This document shows positions 1-6,286 of a stretch of DNA of 13,616 nucleotides, in pieces. How positions within the stretch are numbered: the stretch's first letter is position 1; each line of letters starts with the position of its first letter. The position numbers and the translations under genes were made by a program. The DNA is from Candidatus Rokuibacteriota bacterium. Its GTDB lineage: Bacteria > JAUVQV01. The stretch lies in NCBI GenBank assembly GCA_030609125.1, contig JAUWCW010000020.1:1-13616 (forward strand), written 5' to 3'. The notes beneath the pieces are model-generated. The model was not told where the DNA came from and did no database searches. It saw only the letters and a list, made by a program, of their open reading frames with translations.

Positions 1-624
1 GATTCCCAGGCTCCCCGGCGAATCCGGGTCCTGCTCCAGGATCTTCCGCCCCGACTGCGTCCTGTCCGACGGGCTCGCGAAGACTTCTCCCCCCCACGCC
101 TGAATCATGGAACGGCGGTAGGGCTTTTGGTCGTAGCTCACTTTCACCATGTAAACGGTGCATTCCAGTCCAAAGTAGTTGCAGGCCAGGGCCATGGCGC
201 TCCCCCACTGCCCGGCCCCGGTCTCGGTGGAGATCTTCTTGACCCCCGCCTGTTTGTTGTAGTAGGCCTGCGCCACCGAGGTGTTCGGCTTGTGGCTCCC
301 CGCCGGGCTGACGCCCTCGTACTTGTAGTAGATCCTGGCCGGCGTCTGCAGGGCTTTTTCGAGCCGTCGGGCGCGGTAAAGAGGGGTCGGGCGCCAGAGT
401 CTGTAGATATCCAGAACCTCTTCCGGAATATCGATCTCTCGCTCCGTGCTCATCTCCTGCTCGATGAGCGACATGGGGAAGATCGCCGCCAGTGCCTCAG
501 GGCCGAGGGGCTCCCCGGTGGCCGGGTTCAGCGGCGGTGACGGGGGTGAGGGCATATCGGGCATGATGTTGTACCACTGAGTCGGCATCTCCTTTTCGCT
601 CAATGTAATCTTCGTCTGCTCCAC
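1..624 (-). CDS. trpB: TrpB2-type tryptophan synthase beta-like, PLP-dependent (partial, C-terminus off the left edge)
   Basis: Pyridoxal-phosphate enzyme of the TrpB2 (trpB_rel) class. Known members condense indole with serine to tryptophan in the cytoplasm, usually without the tight TrpA partnership of TrpB1. 208 codons are visible of a family length of roughly 430-450. The start is GTG at 624, with AAGGAG six bases upstream (636-631); it gives an N-terminus with [15 protein letters not shown], as TrpB2 proteins begin. WRPTPLYRA lies near residues 78-86. The PLP lysine is probably K112 in GSHKPNTS, and [10 protein letters not shown] (134-143) is the conserved segment after it. The long N-terminal extension before the first beta/alpha fold separates TrpB2 from TrpB1. 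It lies downstream of the outer-membrane protein gene on the same strand, 102 bp away. A C7 run at 89-95 keeps frame. No trpA is visible, so the indole source cannot be judged here. Confidence 0.93.
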   Translation of the reverse strand, partial: MEQTKITLSEKEMPTQWYNIMPDMPSPPSPPLNPATGEPLGPEALAAIFPMSLIEQEMSTEREIDIPEEVLDIYRLWRPTPLYRARRLEKALQTPARIYYKYEGVSPAGSHKPNTSVAQAYYNKQAGVKKISTETGAGQWGSAMALACNYFGLECTVYMVKVSYDQKPYRRSMIQAWGGEVFASPSDRTQSGRKILEQDPDSPGSLGI

Positions 625-650
625 GGTCTGCTCCTTCCTCCTCTGCTTTT

Positions 651-697
651 CCTGCCGGTGTTTCAGACTGGCACTCCGCTTCTTCCCCTCCGGCAGG
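651..697 (-). repeat. 8-bp inverted repeat between the outer-membrane gene and trpB2
   Basis: CCTGCCGG (651-658) and CCGGCAGG (690-697) form a perfect 8-bp inverted repeat around a 31-base loop, in the 102-bp gap between the two minus-strand genes. In the minus-strand transcript it sits about 27 bases before the trpB2 GTG. No T-run follows on either strand, so it does not look like an intrinsic terminator. It could be an mRNA hairpin that sets expression of the second gene, but that is inference. Confidence 0.35.
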
Positions 698-726
698 CAT
701 GGTTTCGGTTCACACTGCCCGGCGCT

Positions 727-1422
727 TTAGAAGAGATACTTGGCGCCCACAGTGAAAATCCACGTGTTCAGGTCGAGCTCCTTGTCGAACCGGTAGGGCT
801 CGCCGGTGATGAGATCCCGCCAGGCGCCCTTGGCCTCCGGGCTGAGGAGCACGTACTGCCCCTCGACGTTGAGAAAGACATTGGCGCTCAGCGGATAGTC
901 GAACCCGCCGCCGAGTTGGAAGCCGAAGCTGTCGGAGACACTCTGCACCGCCAGGCCGTACACGGCTTCGACGTCGTTGAAATAGTCCTTCGAACCGCCG
1001 CTCCAGGAGTAATCGACGAAATAGTACCCCGCCCCGGCCAGTCCGTAGATCGTTCCGAAGAGATTCGGCACGGGGTAGCGAAGCTGCAGGTTGAGGGTGA
1101 GCGGGATGACCTTCATTTCTCCGTCGGCGATGGTGTTGGCCGGCGGCGTCTCCATCTCGTGGTCAATAGCGGTCGCAAACCGCCCGACCCCGAGATCGAG
1201 GCTGAAATAGGGGGTTACCTCGTACCCGGCGCCAATACGAAAATAGAACGAATTCCCGTATTCGTCCGTCGTAGGTAACGCTCCTCCCAGGGAAGCGTTC
1301 ACGTTGAAGCCGTAAAACATCTCCTCTCCCGAGTCCATCTGCCCCCGTGAGATTCCAGGCAACAAGAGGAGCGAAACTATCAGGACCAGGGGAATTCCCA
1401 AGCGAAGCGACCTCTGAATCAT
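727..1422 (-). CDS. Outer-membrane beta-barrel protein (OmpW/opacity-like)
   Basis: Predicted small outer-membrane barrel of 231 residues. The start chosen is ATG at 1422, because GGAGG (1432-1428) lies five bases upstream and the protein then opens with a Sec signal peptide: MIQRSLRLGI, a hydrophobic stretch ending LLLLPG, then ISRGQ. An upstream in-frame ATG at 1482 would put about 20 charged residues before the signal and is less likely. After the signal come alternating amphipathic strands (for example FYFRIGAGYEV, VIPLTLNLQLRYPV, GTIYGLAGAGYYFVDYSW, NVFLNVEGQYVLL), and the chain ends WIFTVGAKYLF, with the C-terminal Phe that the BAM machinery recognises. The PLTLNLQLRY...GLAGAGYYF pattern recalls OmpW and the opacity-porin family, but I cannot choose between them. 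Cargo or function is unknown. It reads divergently from prs and has its own promoter. Confidence 0.82.
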   Translation of the reverse strand: MIQRSLRLGIPLVLIVSLLLLPGISRGQMDSGEEMFYGFNVNASLGGALPTTDEYGNSFYFRIGAGYEVTPYFSLDLGVGRFATAIDHEMETPPANTIADGEMKVIPLTLNLQLRYPVPNLFGTIYGLAGAGYYFVDYSWSGGSKDYFNDVEAVYGLAVQSVSDSFGFQLGGGFDYPLSANVFLNVEGQYVLLSPEAKGAWRDLITGEPYRFDKELDLNTWIFTVGAKYLF

Positions 1423-1427
1423 TACCA

Positions 1428-1432
1428 CCTCC
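1428..1432 (-). promoter_or_regulatory. Ribosome binding site that fixes the outer-membrane gene start
   Basis: GGAGG on the minus strand, five bases before the ATG at 1422. It supports this start over the longer frame beginning at 1482. Confidence 0.7.
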
Positions 1433-1466
1433 CCGTGCGAAGTTGCCAAATCCCCGAAGCGGATGA

Positions 1467-1478
1467 TACCGTACGGTA
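1467..1478. promoter_or_regulatory. 12-bp perfect palindrome in the leader of the outer-membrane gene
   Basis: TACCGTACGGTA reads the same on both strands. It lies about 20 bases downstream of the minus-strand -10 box and 45 bases before the ATG. This is a plausible operator position for a dimeric regulator, or the palindrome could form a small mRNA hairpin. A few 12-bp palindromes are expected by chance in a window this long, so the placement is the only support. Confidence 0.25.
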
Positions 1479-1496
1479 ACAACTTATTCCCAGGGC

Positions 1497-1526
1497 ATTC
1501 TAAGTTTGGGCGGCGACGGCTGTCAA
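1497..1526 (-). promoter_or_regulatory. Sigma70-like promoter for the outer-membrane gene
   Basis: On the minus strand, TTGACA (1526-1521, perfect -35) is followed after 18 bp by TAGAAT (1502-1497, five of six to TATAAT). Transcription would start near 1490, giving a leader of about 68 bases. This is one of the strongest promoter matches in the window. Confidence 0.65.
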
Positions 1527-1554
1527 GTGCGCATATCTGAGGGGGTTTTCCCGG

Positions 1555-1583
1555 TTGACAACAGAAGCCGATTCAGCTAAATT
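1555..1583 (+). promoter_or_regulatory. Sigma70-like promoter for prs
   Basis: TTGACA (1555-1560, perfect -35), 17 bp, then TAAATT (1578-1583, four of six to TATAAT). The predicted start near 1590 leaves a leader of about 130 bases before prs. It is back-to-back with the minus-strand promoter, the two -35 boxes being 28 bp apart. Confidence 0.55.
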
Positions 1584-1589
1584 TTTGCG

Positions 1590-1720
1590 TCCGGGGCGAC
1601 CCGGGCCTCGCTCCGTTTTCACGGGAGACGTCACTTGAGACACGCTCCGGCACGGAGCCGCAGCAGCAGGGAAAGTCCTTGCGATTCGGGTGACAGGAAA
1701 GGTACGGGAGGATCATCGGC
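1590..1720 (+). other. Long prs leader with one clear hairpin, otherwise unassigned
   Basis: About 130 bases without a gene. It holds GCTCCG (1644-1649) and CGGAGC (1653-1658), which make a tight 6-bp hairpin with a 3-base loop, and GGGAGG as the Shine-Dalgarno about nine bases before the ATG of prs. No T-run follows the hairpin. I recognise no riboswitch, and there is no tRNA-Gln, which often sits upstream of prs in related gene orders. Confidence 0.35.
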
Positions 1721-2653
1721 ATGCAGCATCAACTAAAGGTGTTTTCAGGGAGCGCCAATCCCGGGCTGGCCGCGGAGATATGCGAGCACCTCGGCGAGCC
1801 GCTCGGCAAAGCAGAAATCACCCGCTTTTCCGACGGTGAAATCATGTTCCGGATAAACGAGAACGTCCGCGGCCGGGACGTCTTCCTCATTCAGTCCACC
1901 TGCCCGCCGGTGAACGACAACATTATGGAACTGCTGATCATGGTCGACGCCCTCCGGCGGGCGTCGGCACACCGTATCACAACGGTTCTTCCCTACTACG
2001 GCTACGGGCGGCAGGATCGAAAAGCCGAGCCCCGGGTACCCATTACGGCCAAGCTGGTGGCAAACCTTCTCACCACCGCCGGTGTGAGCCGGGTGCTCTG
2101 CACGGACCTTCACGCGGGTCAGATACAGGGCTACTTCGATATTCCCGTGGACAATCTCTTTGCCGCTCCCGTTCTTCTGGATTACTTCAAGAACAAGGGG
2201 TTCAGCAACCCGGTCGTCATCTCCCCCGATGCCGGCGGCGTTGAGCGCGCCCGGGCCTTCGCCAAGCGTCTCGACGCCTCGCTGGCCATCATCGACAAGA
2301 GACGGACGGGCCCGAACGTGACGCAGCTGATGAACATCATCGGAGATGTTGAGGGCCGCGAGGCCATTATCCTGGATGACATGATCGACACCGCCGGAAC
2401 GCTCATACAGGCCGCCGAGGCGGTCTGCAAGCAAGGGGCCTCCAGCGTCACGGCCGCCGCGACCCACGCGGTCCTCTCCGGCAAAGCCAAGGAGCGCATC
2501 AAGGAATCATGTCTGGAGGAGGTGGTCGTCACCAACACCATTCCGCACCCGCCCGACGGCGGCAAGCTCACGGTTCTCTCCGTGGCGGGCCTCCTCGGGG
2601 AGGGGATCCGCAGAACCCACGAGAACTCGTCGGTCAGCTCGCTTTTCGTCTGA
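1721..2653 (+). CDS. prs: Ribose-phosphate pyrophosphokinase (PRPP synthetase)
   Basis: Cytoplasmic enzyme making PRPP from ribose 5-phosphate and ATP, the shared precursor of purines, pyrimidines, NAD, histidine and tryptophan. 310 residues, the usual class I length (about 310-320). Visible signatures are [17 protein letters not shown] (35-51) and [10 protein letters not shown] (92-101). The metal-binding His is H131 in [23 protein letters not shown] is at 168-177, with its catalytic-loop Asp at D170. KRR (193-195) belongs to the flexible ATP loop, and the PRPP-binding loop [12 protein letters not shown] spans about 217-228. The two tandem phosphoribosyltransferase-like domains are complete. 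ATG 1721 follows GGGAGG. The gene is divergent from the outer-membrane gene and is closed by an intrinsic terminator, so it is probably transcribed alone. Confidence 0.98.
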   Translation: MQHQLKVFSGSANPGLAAEICEHLGEPLGKAEITRFSDGEIMFRINENVRGRDVFLIQSTCPPVNDNIMELLIMVDALRRASAHRITTVLPYYGYGRQDRKAEPRVPITAKLVANLLTTAGVSRVLCTDLHAGQIQGYFDIPVDNLFAAPVLLDYFKNKGFSNPVVISPDAGGVERARAFAKRLDASLAIIDKRRTGPNVTQLMNIIGDVEGREAIILDDMIDTAGTLIQAAEAVCKQGASSVTAAATHAVLSGKAKERIKESCLEEVVVTNTIPHPPDGGKLTVLSVAGLLGEGIRRTHENSSVSSLFV

Positions 2654-2655
2654 AG

Positions 2656-2678
2656 AGCAGGCTCACGCTTGCTTTTTT
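2656..2678 (+). terminator. Intrinsic terminator after prs
   Basis: AGCAGGC (2656-2662), loop TCAC, GCTTGCT (2667-2673), then an unbroken T-run to 2678. The 7-bp stem has one G-U pair. It begins three bases after the prs stop codon and separates prs from rplY. Confidence 0.75.
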
Positions 2679-2696
2679 CATAATTATTATTATGAT
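2669..2696 (+). promoter_or_regulatory. Candidate promoter for rplY-pth
   Basis: TTGCTT (2669-2674), 16 bp, then TATGAT (2691-2696, five of six). The spacer is very AT-rich for this genome (about 2673-2697), which marks the region. An alternative -10, TATAAC (2711-2716), lacks a good -35. The -35 overlaps the descending arm of the prs terminator. GACACC (2729-2734) and GGTGTC (2743-2748) can form a 6-bp hairpin in the leader just before the ribosome binding site. Confidence 0.45.
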
Positions 2697-2756
2697 TACC
2701 CGGTTAGCGCTATAACAATGAACCCGGCGACACCGGATCAGGGGTGTCCCGTCTAC

Positions 2757-2761
2757 GGAGG
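2757..2761 (+). promoter_or_regulatory. Ribosome binding site that fixes the rplY start
   Basis: GGAGG, six bases before GTG 2768. A frame opened at 2744 would begin upstream of this site and add eight residues that are not typical of bL25. Confidence 0.75.
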
Positions 2762-2767
2762 AAGAGA

Positions 2768-3445
2768 GTGAAAGAAGCGTATAGGATAACCGTTCAGGAA
2801 CGCACCGGGTCCGGTAAAGGGGCGGCCAGGAAGGTTCGGGCCGGCGGCGGCTGTCCCGCCGTGATGTACGGACCGGGAATCGAGTCCCGCTCCCTGCAGG
2901 TTGACCCCGGAGACCTGGACAAGCTTCTGCAGTCGGGCGGTGAAAACGCCCTCATAGATCTCGAGATATCGGGCTCAGCCAAAGCCTCAGCGGAGAGCGT
3001 GAAAGTGATCATCCGCGACCTATACTTCTCCCCCCTGGGAGATCGCCCGGAGCACATAGATTTCTACAAGGTCTCTCTTGACAAGAAGATAACCATTTCC
3101 GTTTCAATCGAGATGACGGGCACCTGCGAGGCGGTGACGACCAAGCGGGGCACCATCAGTCAGCAGATGTACGAGGTGACTGTCGAGTGCCTCCCCGGGG
3201 ATATCCCCGAGAAGTTCGAAGCCGACATCTCCGGTCTCGACGTGGGCGACACCTTCCACGTCCGGGACCTCCCCCTCCCCGACGGCGTTTCCCTGGGGGA
3301 CAGCCTGGATCTTCCCATCGTCACGGTGAGCGCCATCAAGGAGGAAGTGGTCGAGGAGGAGGAGGTCGCCGCCGAGGTCGAAGCGGCCGAACCCGAGGTC
3401 ATCGGAGAGGAGAAAGCCGAAGGCGCGGAAGCCTCCGGAGAATAA
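2768..3445 (+). CDS. rplY: 50S ribosomal protein bL25 (general stress protein CTC type)
   Basis: Binds 5S rRNA in the large subunit. The long CTC/TL5 form has an N-terminal L25 domain and a C-terminal TL5 domain. From GTG 2768 the protein is 225 residues and opens KEAYRITVQERTGSGKGAAR, matching the usual start of bL25 (E-R-x-x-x-G-K-G-A-A-R). CPAVMYGPG follows, then VIIRDLYFSPLGDRPEHIDFY at the end of the L25 domain (about 1-95). A beta-rich second domain runs to about residue 190 (VECLPGDIPEKFEADISGLD, LPDGVSL). The last 30 or so residues are very Glu/Ala-rich, an acidic tail common in long bL25 proteins. Its TAA is directly followed by the GTG of pth, so the two are surely cotranscribed. 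Confidence 0.94.
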   Translation: MKEAYRITVQERTGSGKGAARKVRAGGGCPAVMYGPGIESRSLQVDPGDLDKLLQSGGENALIDLEISGSAKASAESVKVIIRDLYFSPLGDRPEHIDFYKVSLDKKITISVSIEMTGTCEAVTTKRGTISQQMYEVTVECLPGDIPEKFEADISGLDVGDTFHVRDLPLPDGVSLGDSLDLPIVTVSAIKEEVVEEEEVAAEVEAAEPEVIGEEKAEGAEASGE

Positions 3446-4018
3446 GTGCCTCCTGCGTTTGCGCTGGTGGGTCTGGGCAATCCGGGTCCGCAGTACCGCG
3501 GCACCCGGCACAACGCCGGCGCCCAGTTCGTCGAGACCCTCTCCCGGCGGCACCACATTCCGCTTGACATGGCGAAGTACAGCTCCCTCACGGGCCGGGG
3601 CGATATCGCCGGCCGCGCCTGCATCCTCGCCCTTCCCCAGACCTACATGAATCTGAGCGGCCGCGCGGTGAAGCGGATGCTCTCCTTCACCAACACCCCC
3701 GTCGCCTCCCTCGTCGTCGCTCACGACGACCTGGATCTTCCCCCCGGAAGGATCCGCCTTCGCACCGGCGGCGGTGCCGGCGGTCATCGCGGGGTCGGCT
3801 CCCTGATAGATCATCTTCAGGACCCGGGGTTTGTACGCCTGAAGATAGGCATAGGGCGTCCCCCGCCCGGCCATGACGCCGAGGGCTTCGTTCTCGGCAA
3901 ATTCACCCGGGCCGAACGGGATCTTGTGACCGCGGCCATCGGCAGAGGTGTCCAGGCGGTGGAGACACTCCTGACCGAAGGCATCGACAAGGCCATGTCC
4001 CTTTTCAACAGGCCTTGA
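3446..4018 (+). CDS. pth: Peptidyl-tRNA hydrolase
   Basis: Cleaves the ester bond of peptidyl-tRNAs that fall off the ribosome, recycling tRNA in the cytoplasm. 190 residues, normal length. Key features are LVGLGNPGPQYRGTRHNAG near the N-terminus, with catalytic H22; QTYMNLSG, the conserved substrate-groove segment; AHDDLDL, with D94 matching the catalytic Asp (HDELDL in E. coli); and GGGAGGHRGVGSLIDHL and KIGIGRP further on. The start is GTG at 3446, immediately after the rplY stop, with GGAG inside the last codons of rplY, so translation is likely coupled. The rplY-pth pair is a common bacterial arrangement. Confidence 0.97.
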   Translation: MPPAFALVGLGNPGPQYRGTRHNAGAQFVETLSRRHHIPLDMAKYSSLTGRGDIAGRACILALPQTYMNLSGRAVKRMLSFTNTPVASLVVAHDDLDLPPGRIRLRTGGGAGGHRGVGSLIDHLQDPGFVRLKIGIGRPPPGHDAEGFVLGKFTRAERDLVTAAIGRGVQAVETLLTEGIDKAMSLFNRP

Positions 4019-4121
4019 ATTTCCTCCGCCGCTATGGTAATAACACATGTCCGAAATGTGGACAGGCTCCTTGCTCGGGGCGACTGAGACCCCGGGCTTA
4101 AACCCGAGAGGAGGTGAGAAC
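4019..4121 (+). promoter_or_regulatory. rpsF leader with competing hairpins, possible autoregulatory site
   Basis: This 103-bp gap can fold in several exclusive ways. CGGGG (4076-4080) pairs with CCCCG (4090-4094). CTCGGG (4074-4079) can instead pair with CCCGAG (4103-4108), just before the Shine-Dalgarno. Upstream, CACAT...ATGTG (4044-4060) overlaps TGTCC...GGACA. Known: in many bacteria the S6-S18 complex binds a structured rpsF leader containing a CCG element. Inferred: this may be such a site, but I cannot confirm the consensus by eye. A weak promoter (TTGAAT 4015-4020, 17 bp, TAATAA 4038-4043) may precede it. Confidence 0.4.
4109..4117 (+). promoter_or_regulatory. Strong ribosome binding site that fixes the rpsF start
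   Basis: AGGAGGTGA, close to a full complement of the 16S rRNA tail, four bases before GTG 4122. It rules out a frame opening at 4047, whose extra residues are unlike S6. Confidence 0.85.
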
Positions 4122-4475
4122 GTGGAACGTTTTTACGAAACCATCTTTATCCTTCGTCCCACCCTGAACGACCAGGAGATTTCCGAAAGCATCGAGAACT
4201 ACAAGAATCTTCTCGTCCGTGAAGGTGCCGAGATCTACAAGCAGGAAGACCTGGGCAAGAAGAAACTGGCCTATCTGATCCAGCATTTTCAGAACGGTCA
4301 CTACGCCCTTTTCCAGTACCGCGCGAAGCCCTCCGCTGTCATGGAACTGGAGCGGAACTTCAAGATCAGTGAAGACCTGCTGCGCTTCCTTACTCTGAAG
4401 ATCGAAGCGCCGGAGAGCAAGGATGTTCCCGAGGAAACCGAGGCCCCGGAGACGGCCGCCCCGGAGAAGGAGTAA
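4122..4475 (+). CDS. rpsF: 30S ribosomal protein bS6
   Basis: Small-subunit protein that pairs with bS18 on the platform of the 30S. 117 residues from GTG 4122, in the family range. Diagnostic segments are ERFYETIFILRPTL at the N-terminus, EDLGKKKLAYLIQHFQNGHY in the middle, and ELERNFKISEDLLRFLTLKI, the last strand with its preceding helix. After that comes an acidic Glu/Pro/Ala tail of about 20 residues, as in many bS6 proteins. Its TAA is followed after three bases by the ssb ATG, and AAGGAG for ssb lies inside the last rpsF codons, so the genes form an operon. The leader upstream may be a feedback site (see its entry). Confidence 0.96.
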   Translation: MERFYETIFILRPTLNDQEISESIENYKNLLVREGAEIYKQEDLGKKKLAYLIQHFQNGHYALFQYRAKPSAVMELERNFKISEDLLRFLTLKIEAPESKDVPEETEAPETAAPEKE

Positions 4476-4478
4476 GCG

Positions 4479-4880
4479 ATGGCGAGTTTCAACAAAGTAA
4501 TCCTCATGGGCAACCTCACCAGGGATCCCGAACTGCGATACACCCCCGGCGGATCGGCGGTGGCCAATTTCGGCCTCGCCGTGAACAGGAAATACAAGCA
4601 GGATGACGAGTTGAAAGAGGACACCTGCTTCGTGGATATCGCGGTCTTCGGACGTCAGGCCGAAACCTGCAGCGAGTACCTCAACAAGGGAAGCCTCGTC
4701 CTCATCGACGGACGCCTCAACTACCGCAAATGGGAGACCGAGGACGGCCAGACGAGGAACAAACTGGACGTTGTCGCCAACAACGTACAGTTCATGCCCA
4801 AGGGCCTGGGCGCCTCAGGCGCGCCGTCAGGTCAGAAGGGGCGGCCCCCCGAAGACAAAAGTCCGGATGTCCCCTTCTAA
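4479..4880 (+). CDS. ssb: Single-stranded DNA-binding protein
   Basis: Coats single-stranded DNA during replication, recombination and repair and recruits partners through its C-terminal tip. 133 residues, short for the family (often 150-180). The OB-fold covers about residues 1-105: FNKVILMGNLTRDPELRYTP, VANFGLAVNRKY, CFVDIAVFGRQAETC, LVLIDGRLNYRKWE. A Gly/Pro-rich linker of only about 20 residues follows, then the acidic tip SPDVPF, with the conserved terminal Pro-Phe. ATG 4479 has AAGGAG six bases upstream. It sits between rpsF and rpsR, an order seen in several phyla. Confidence 0.97.
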   Translation: MASFNKVILMGNLTRDPELRYTPGGSAVANFGLAVNRKYKQDDELKEDTCFVDIAVFGRQAETCSEYLNKGSLVLIDGRLNYRKWETEDGQTRNKLDVVANNVQFMPKGLGASGAPSGQKGRPPEDKSPDVPF

Positions 4881-4948
4881 GGGCCCTATAGATCAACATC
4901 GACCGGCGCCCCGAGAGGTGCTGTCGTGTCAATGACGGAGAGAAGACC

Positions 4949-5185
4949 ATGAAAGCTCCACGGAGGAGAATGTTTCACAGGAGAAAGACCTGTAAGTTCT
5001 GCGAAGACAACACCATCCTCATTGCCTACAAGGAAGTCAAACTCCTGAAGATGTATATCACCGAAAGGGGAAAGATCATACCTCGCCGGATAACGGGGAA
5101 CTGCGCCAAGCATCAGCGCCGACTGACAACGGCCATCAAACAGTCCCGTAACGTAGCCCTGATTTCGTTCTCTTCCGGGAGATAG
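4949..5185 (+). CDS. rpsR: 30S ribosomal protein bS18, zinc-ribbon (C+) form
   Basis: Partner of bS6 on the 30S platform. 78 residues, normal length. [10 protein letters not shown] at the N-terminus, [26 protein letters not shown] in the core and [21 protein letters not shown] at the end are clear bS18 signatures. C15, C18, C52 and H55 make a CxxC...CxxH set, the zinc-binding version; many bacteria have lost these residues. The start is ATG 4949, with GGAG eight bases upstream. The 68-bp gap from ssb begins with GGGCCC and shows no terminator. The DUF2232 gene follows after 41 bp. Confidence 0.96.
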   Translation: MKAPRRRMFHRRKTCKFCEDNTILIAYKEVKLLKMYITERGKIIPRRITGNCAKHQRRLTTAIKQSRNVALISFSSGR

Positions 5186-5226
5186 GACGCGCCCTTCCGC
5201 CCGAGAGGATCGGAAGAGGCTCCCCC

Positions 5227-6174
5227 GTGAGGAAGAACTGGAAAGTGCGTCTCACCCGCGGTTTCCTCGAGTCTCTGCTTGCCGCTGCCGCGGCGGCGGC
5301 ACTCTTTCTCTTCGGGATATTCGACACGCTCATCGGGCCCCTGGGAGCTTTCTTTTCACCGGCTCCCCTTCTCTGGGCGACCTATCGCAACGGCCCCGCC
5401 TGCGGGGCGGCGGCGCTCGCCCTCGCCGCCGCCATGCTGCTGCCGGTCCCGCCCCCCACGGTGGCCCTCTCCTGTCTGACCGGCACTCTCTTCCCGGCCT
5501 TTCTCCTCGGCGTTTTCTTTCGGCGGGGGATGGGAGTCGCAAAGAGCAGCGCCTTTGCCGCCGGGGCCGCGGTCCTCGCCTCTCTCGCCGGGTCCGCTCT
5601 CTACTTCGCCGCCGCCGGGCTGGATCCCCTCCCCTTTCTCAAGTACCAGGTCGGCGACATCGTCCGCGAGGTGGAGTATGCCGTGGAGGTGCTCTCGGCC
5701 GACACCGGCATCTCGGGGACGCGGCTTCCGGAACTCTTCGCCAGGACACTTCCCTCCGTCATCCTCGTCACAGTCTTTATCCAGTGCGGAATCAACCTGC
5801 TGCTTGTGTGCAAGGTCCTCTCCCGCACCCTTGCCGCCAGAGGGGCCACACCCGACCTGACGCGCTTCTCTCTCCCGGAGCAGGCCGTCTGGGCTCTCAT
5901 ACCCGTCCTCGCCCTGCAGTGGGCTCCCTCGGCACCGATCCGCACGGCTGCACTGAACGCCGCGATTCTGCTTTTTTTCTTCTACCTCCTCCATGGCCTC
6001 TCCATTGCAGCCTATTTCCTGCGCCGAATGAACGCCTCCCGGCCGATTCGATTGATTCTGATCATTGTTCTCCTCCTCCAGCCGTATCTCCTTGCCCTCC
6101 CTCTCTGTGCCGGGCTCATGGACTTCAGGTTCGACTTCCGCGCCCGCTGGCCACTCTCTTCCGGCCAGCCTTGA
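5227..6174 (+). CDS. DUF2232 (YybS-like) multi-pass membrane protein
   Basis: Integral inner-membrane protein of 315 residues and unknown biochemical role. Hydrophobic segments are visible at about 14-36, 57-73, 79-98, 107-130, 175-196, 219-234, 240-264 and 273-296, which suggests seven or eight helices. Recognition as DUF2232 rests on the topology, the DLTRFSLPEQAVWALIPVL segment (210-228), the DFRFDFR motif near the C-terminus (299-305), and the position straight after rpsR, where this family is usually found. The start is GTG 5227, with GAGG upstream. An Ala-only stretch (19-25) lies in the first helix. In related genomes rplI commonly follows; here mutS does. Its stop codon overlaps the -35 of the mutS promoter. 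Confidence 0.82.
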   Translation: MRKNWKVRLTRGFLESLLAAAAAAALFLFGIFDTLIGPLGAFFSPAPLLWATYRNGPACGAAALALAAAMLLPVPPPTVALSCLTGTLFPAFLLGVFFRRGMGVAKSSAFAAGAAVLASLAGSALYFAAAGLDPLPFLKYQVGDIVREVEYAVEVLSADTGISGTRLPELFARTLPSVILVTVFIQCGINLLLVCKVLSRTLAARGATPDLTRFSLPEQAVWALIPVLALQWAPSAPIRTAALNAAILLFFFYLLHGLSIAAYFLRRMNASRPIRLILIIVLLLQPYLLALPLCAGLMDFRFDFRARWPLSSGQP

Positions 6175-6200
6175 CGCCCGTCCTGCCCTTGACCTATTAT
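6171..6200 (+). promoter_or_regulatory. Sigma70-like promoter for mutS
   Basis: TTGACG (6171-6176), 18 bp, TATTAT (6195-6200), five of six at each box. The -35 overlaps the stop codon of the DUF2232 gene. The predicted leader is about 80 bases. It suggests mutS can be expressed apart from the ribosomal-protein operon. Confidence 0.55.
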
Positions 6201-6286
6201 CGCCTCCATCATGCTTGTCCCCCTGATGGCCCGCGCAAGAACAGGCCCGTCGACTTCACCGCTATCGCTCAGCGGCGGGTAGGGCC

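Noticed and set aside
89-95. C7 run in trpB2 as a possible frameshift
   Set aside because: The frame reads through intact, with [12 protein letters not shown] across the run.
127-540. Plus-strand open frame over the trpB2 region
   Set aside because: The minus strand carries a clear PLP enzyme with its lysine motif; the plus frame is a shadow.
1669-1678. GGGAAAGTCC in the prs leader resembling a piece of RNase P RNA
   Set aside because: None of the other conserved RNase P segments is present and the region is far too short.
1584-1720. A tRNA-Gln upstream of prs, as in some related gene orders
   Set aside because: No T-arm (GGTTCGAATCC-like) or acceptor pairing can be seen.
3104-4048. Antisense open frame opposite rplY and pth
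   Set aside because: Gly/Ala/Asp-rich shadow of two well-identified plus-strand genes.
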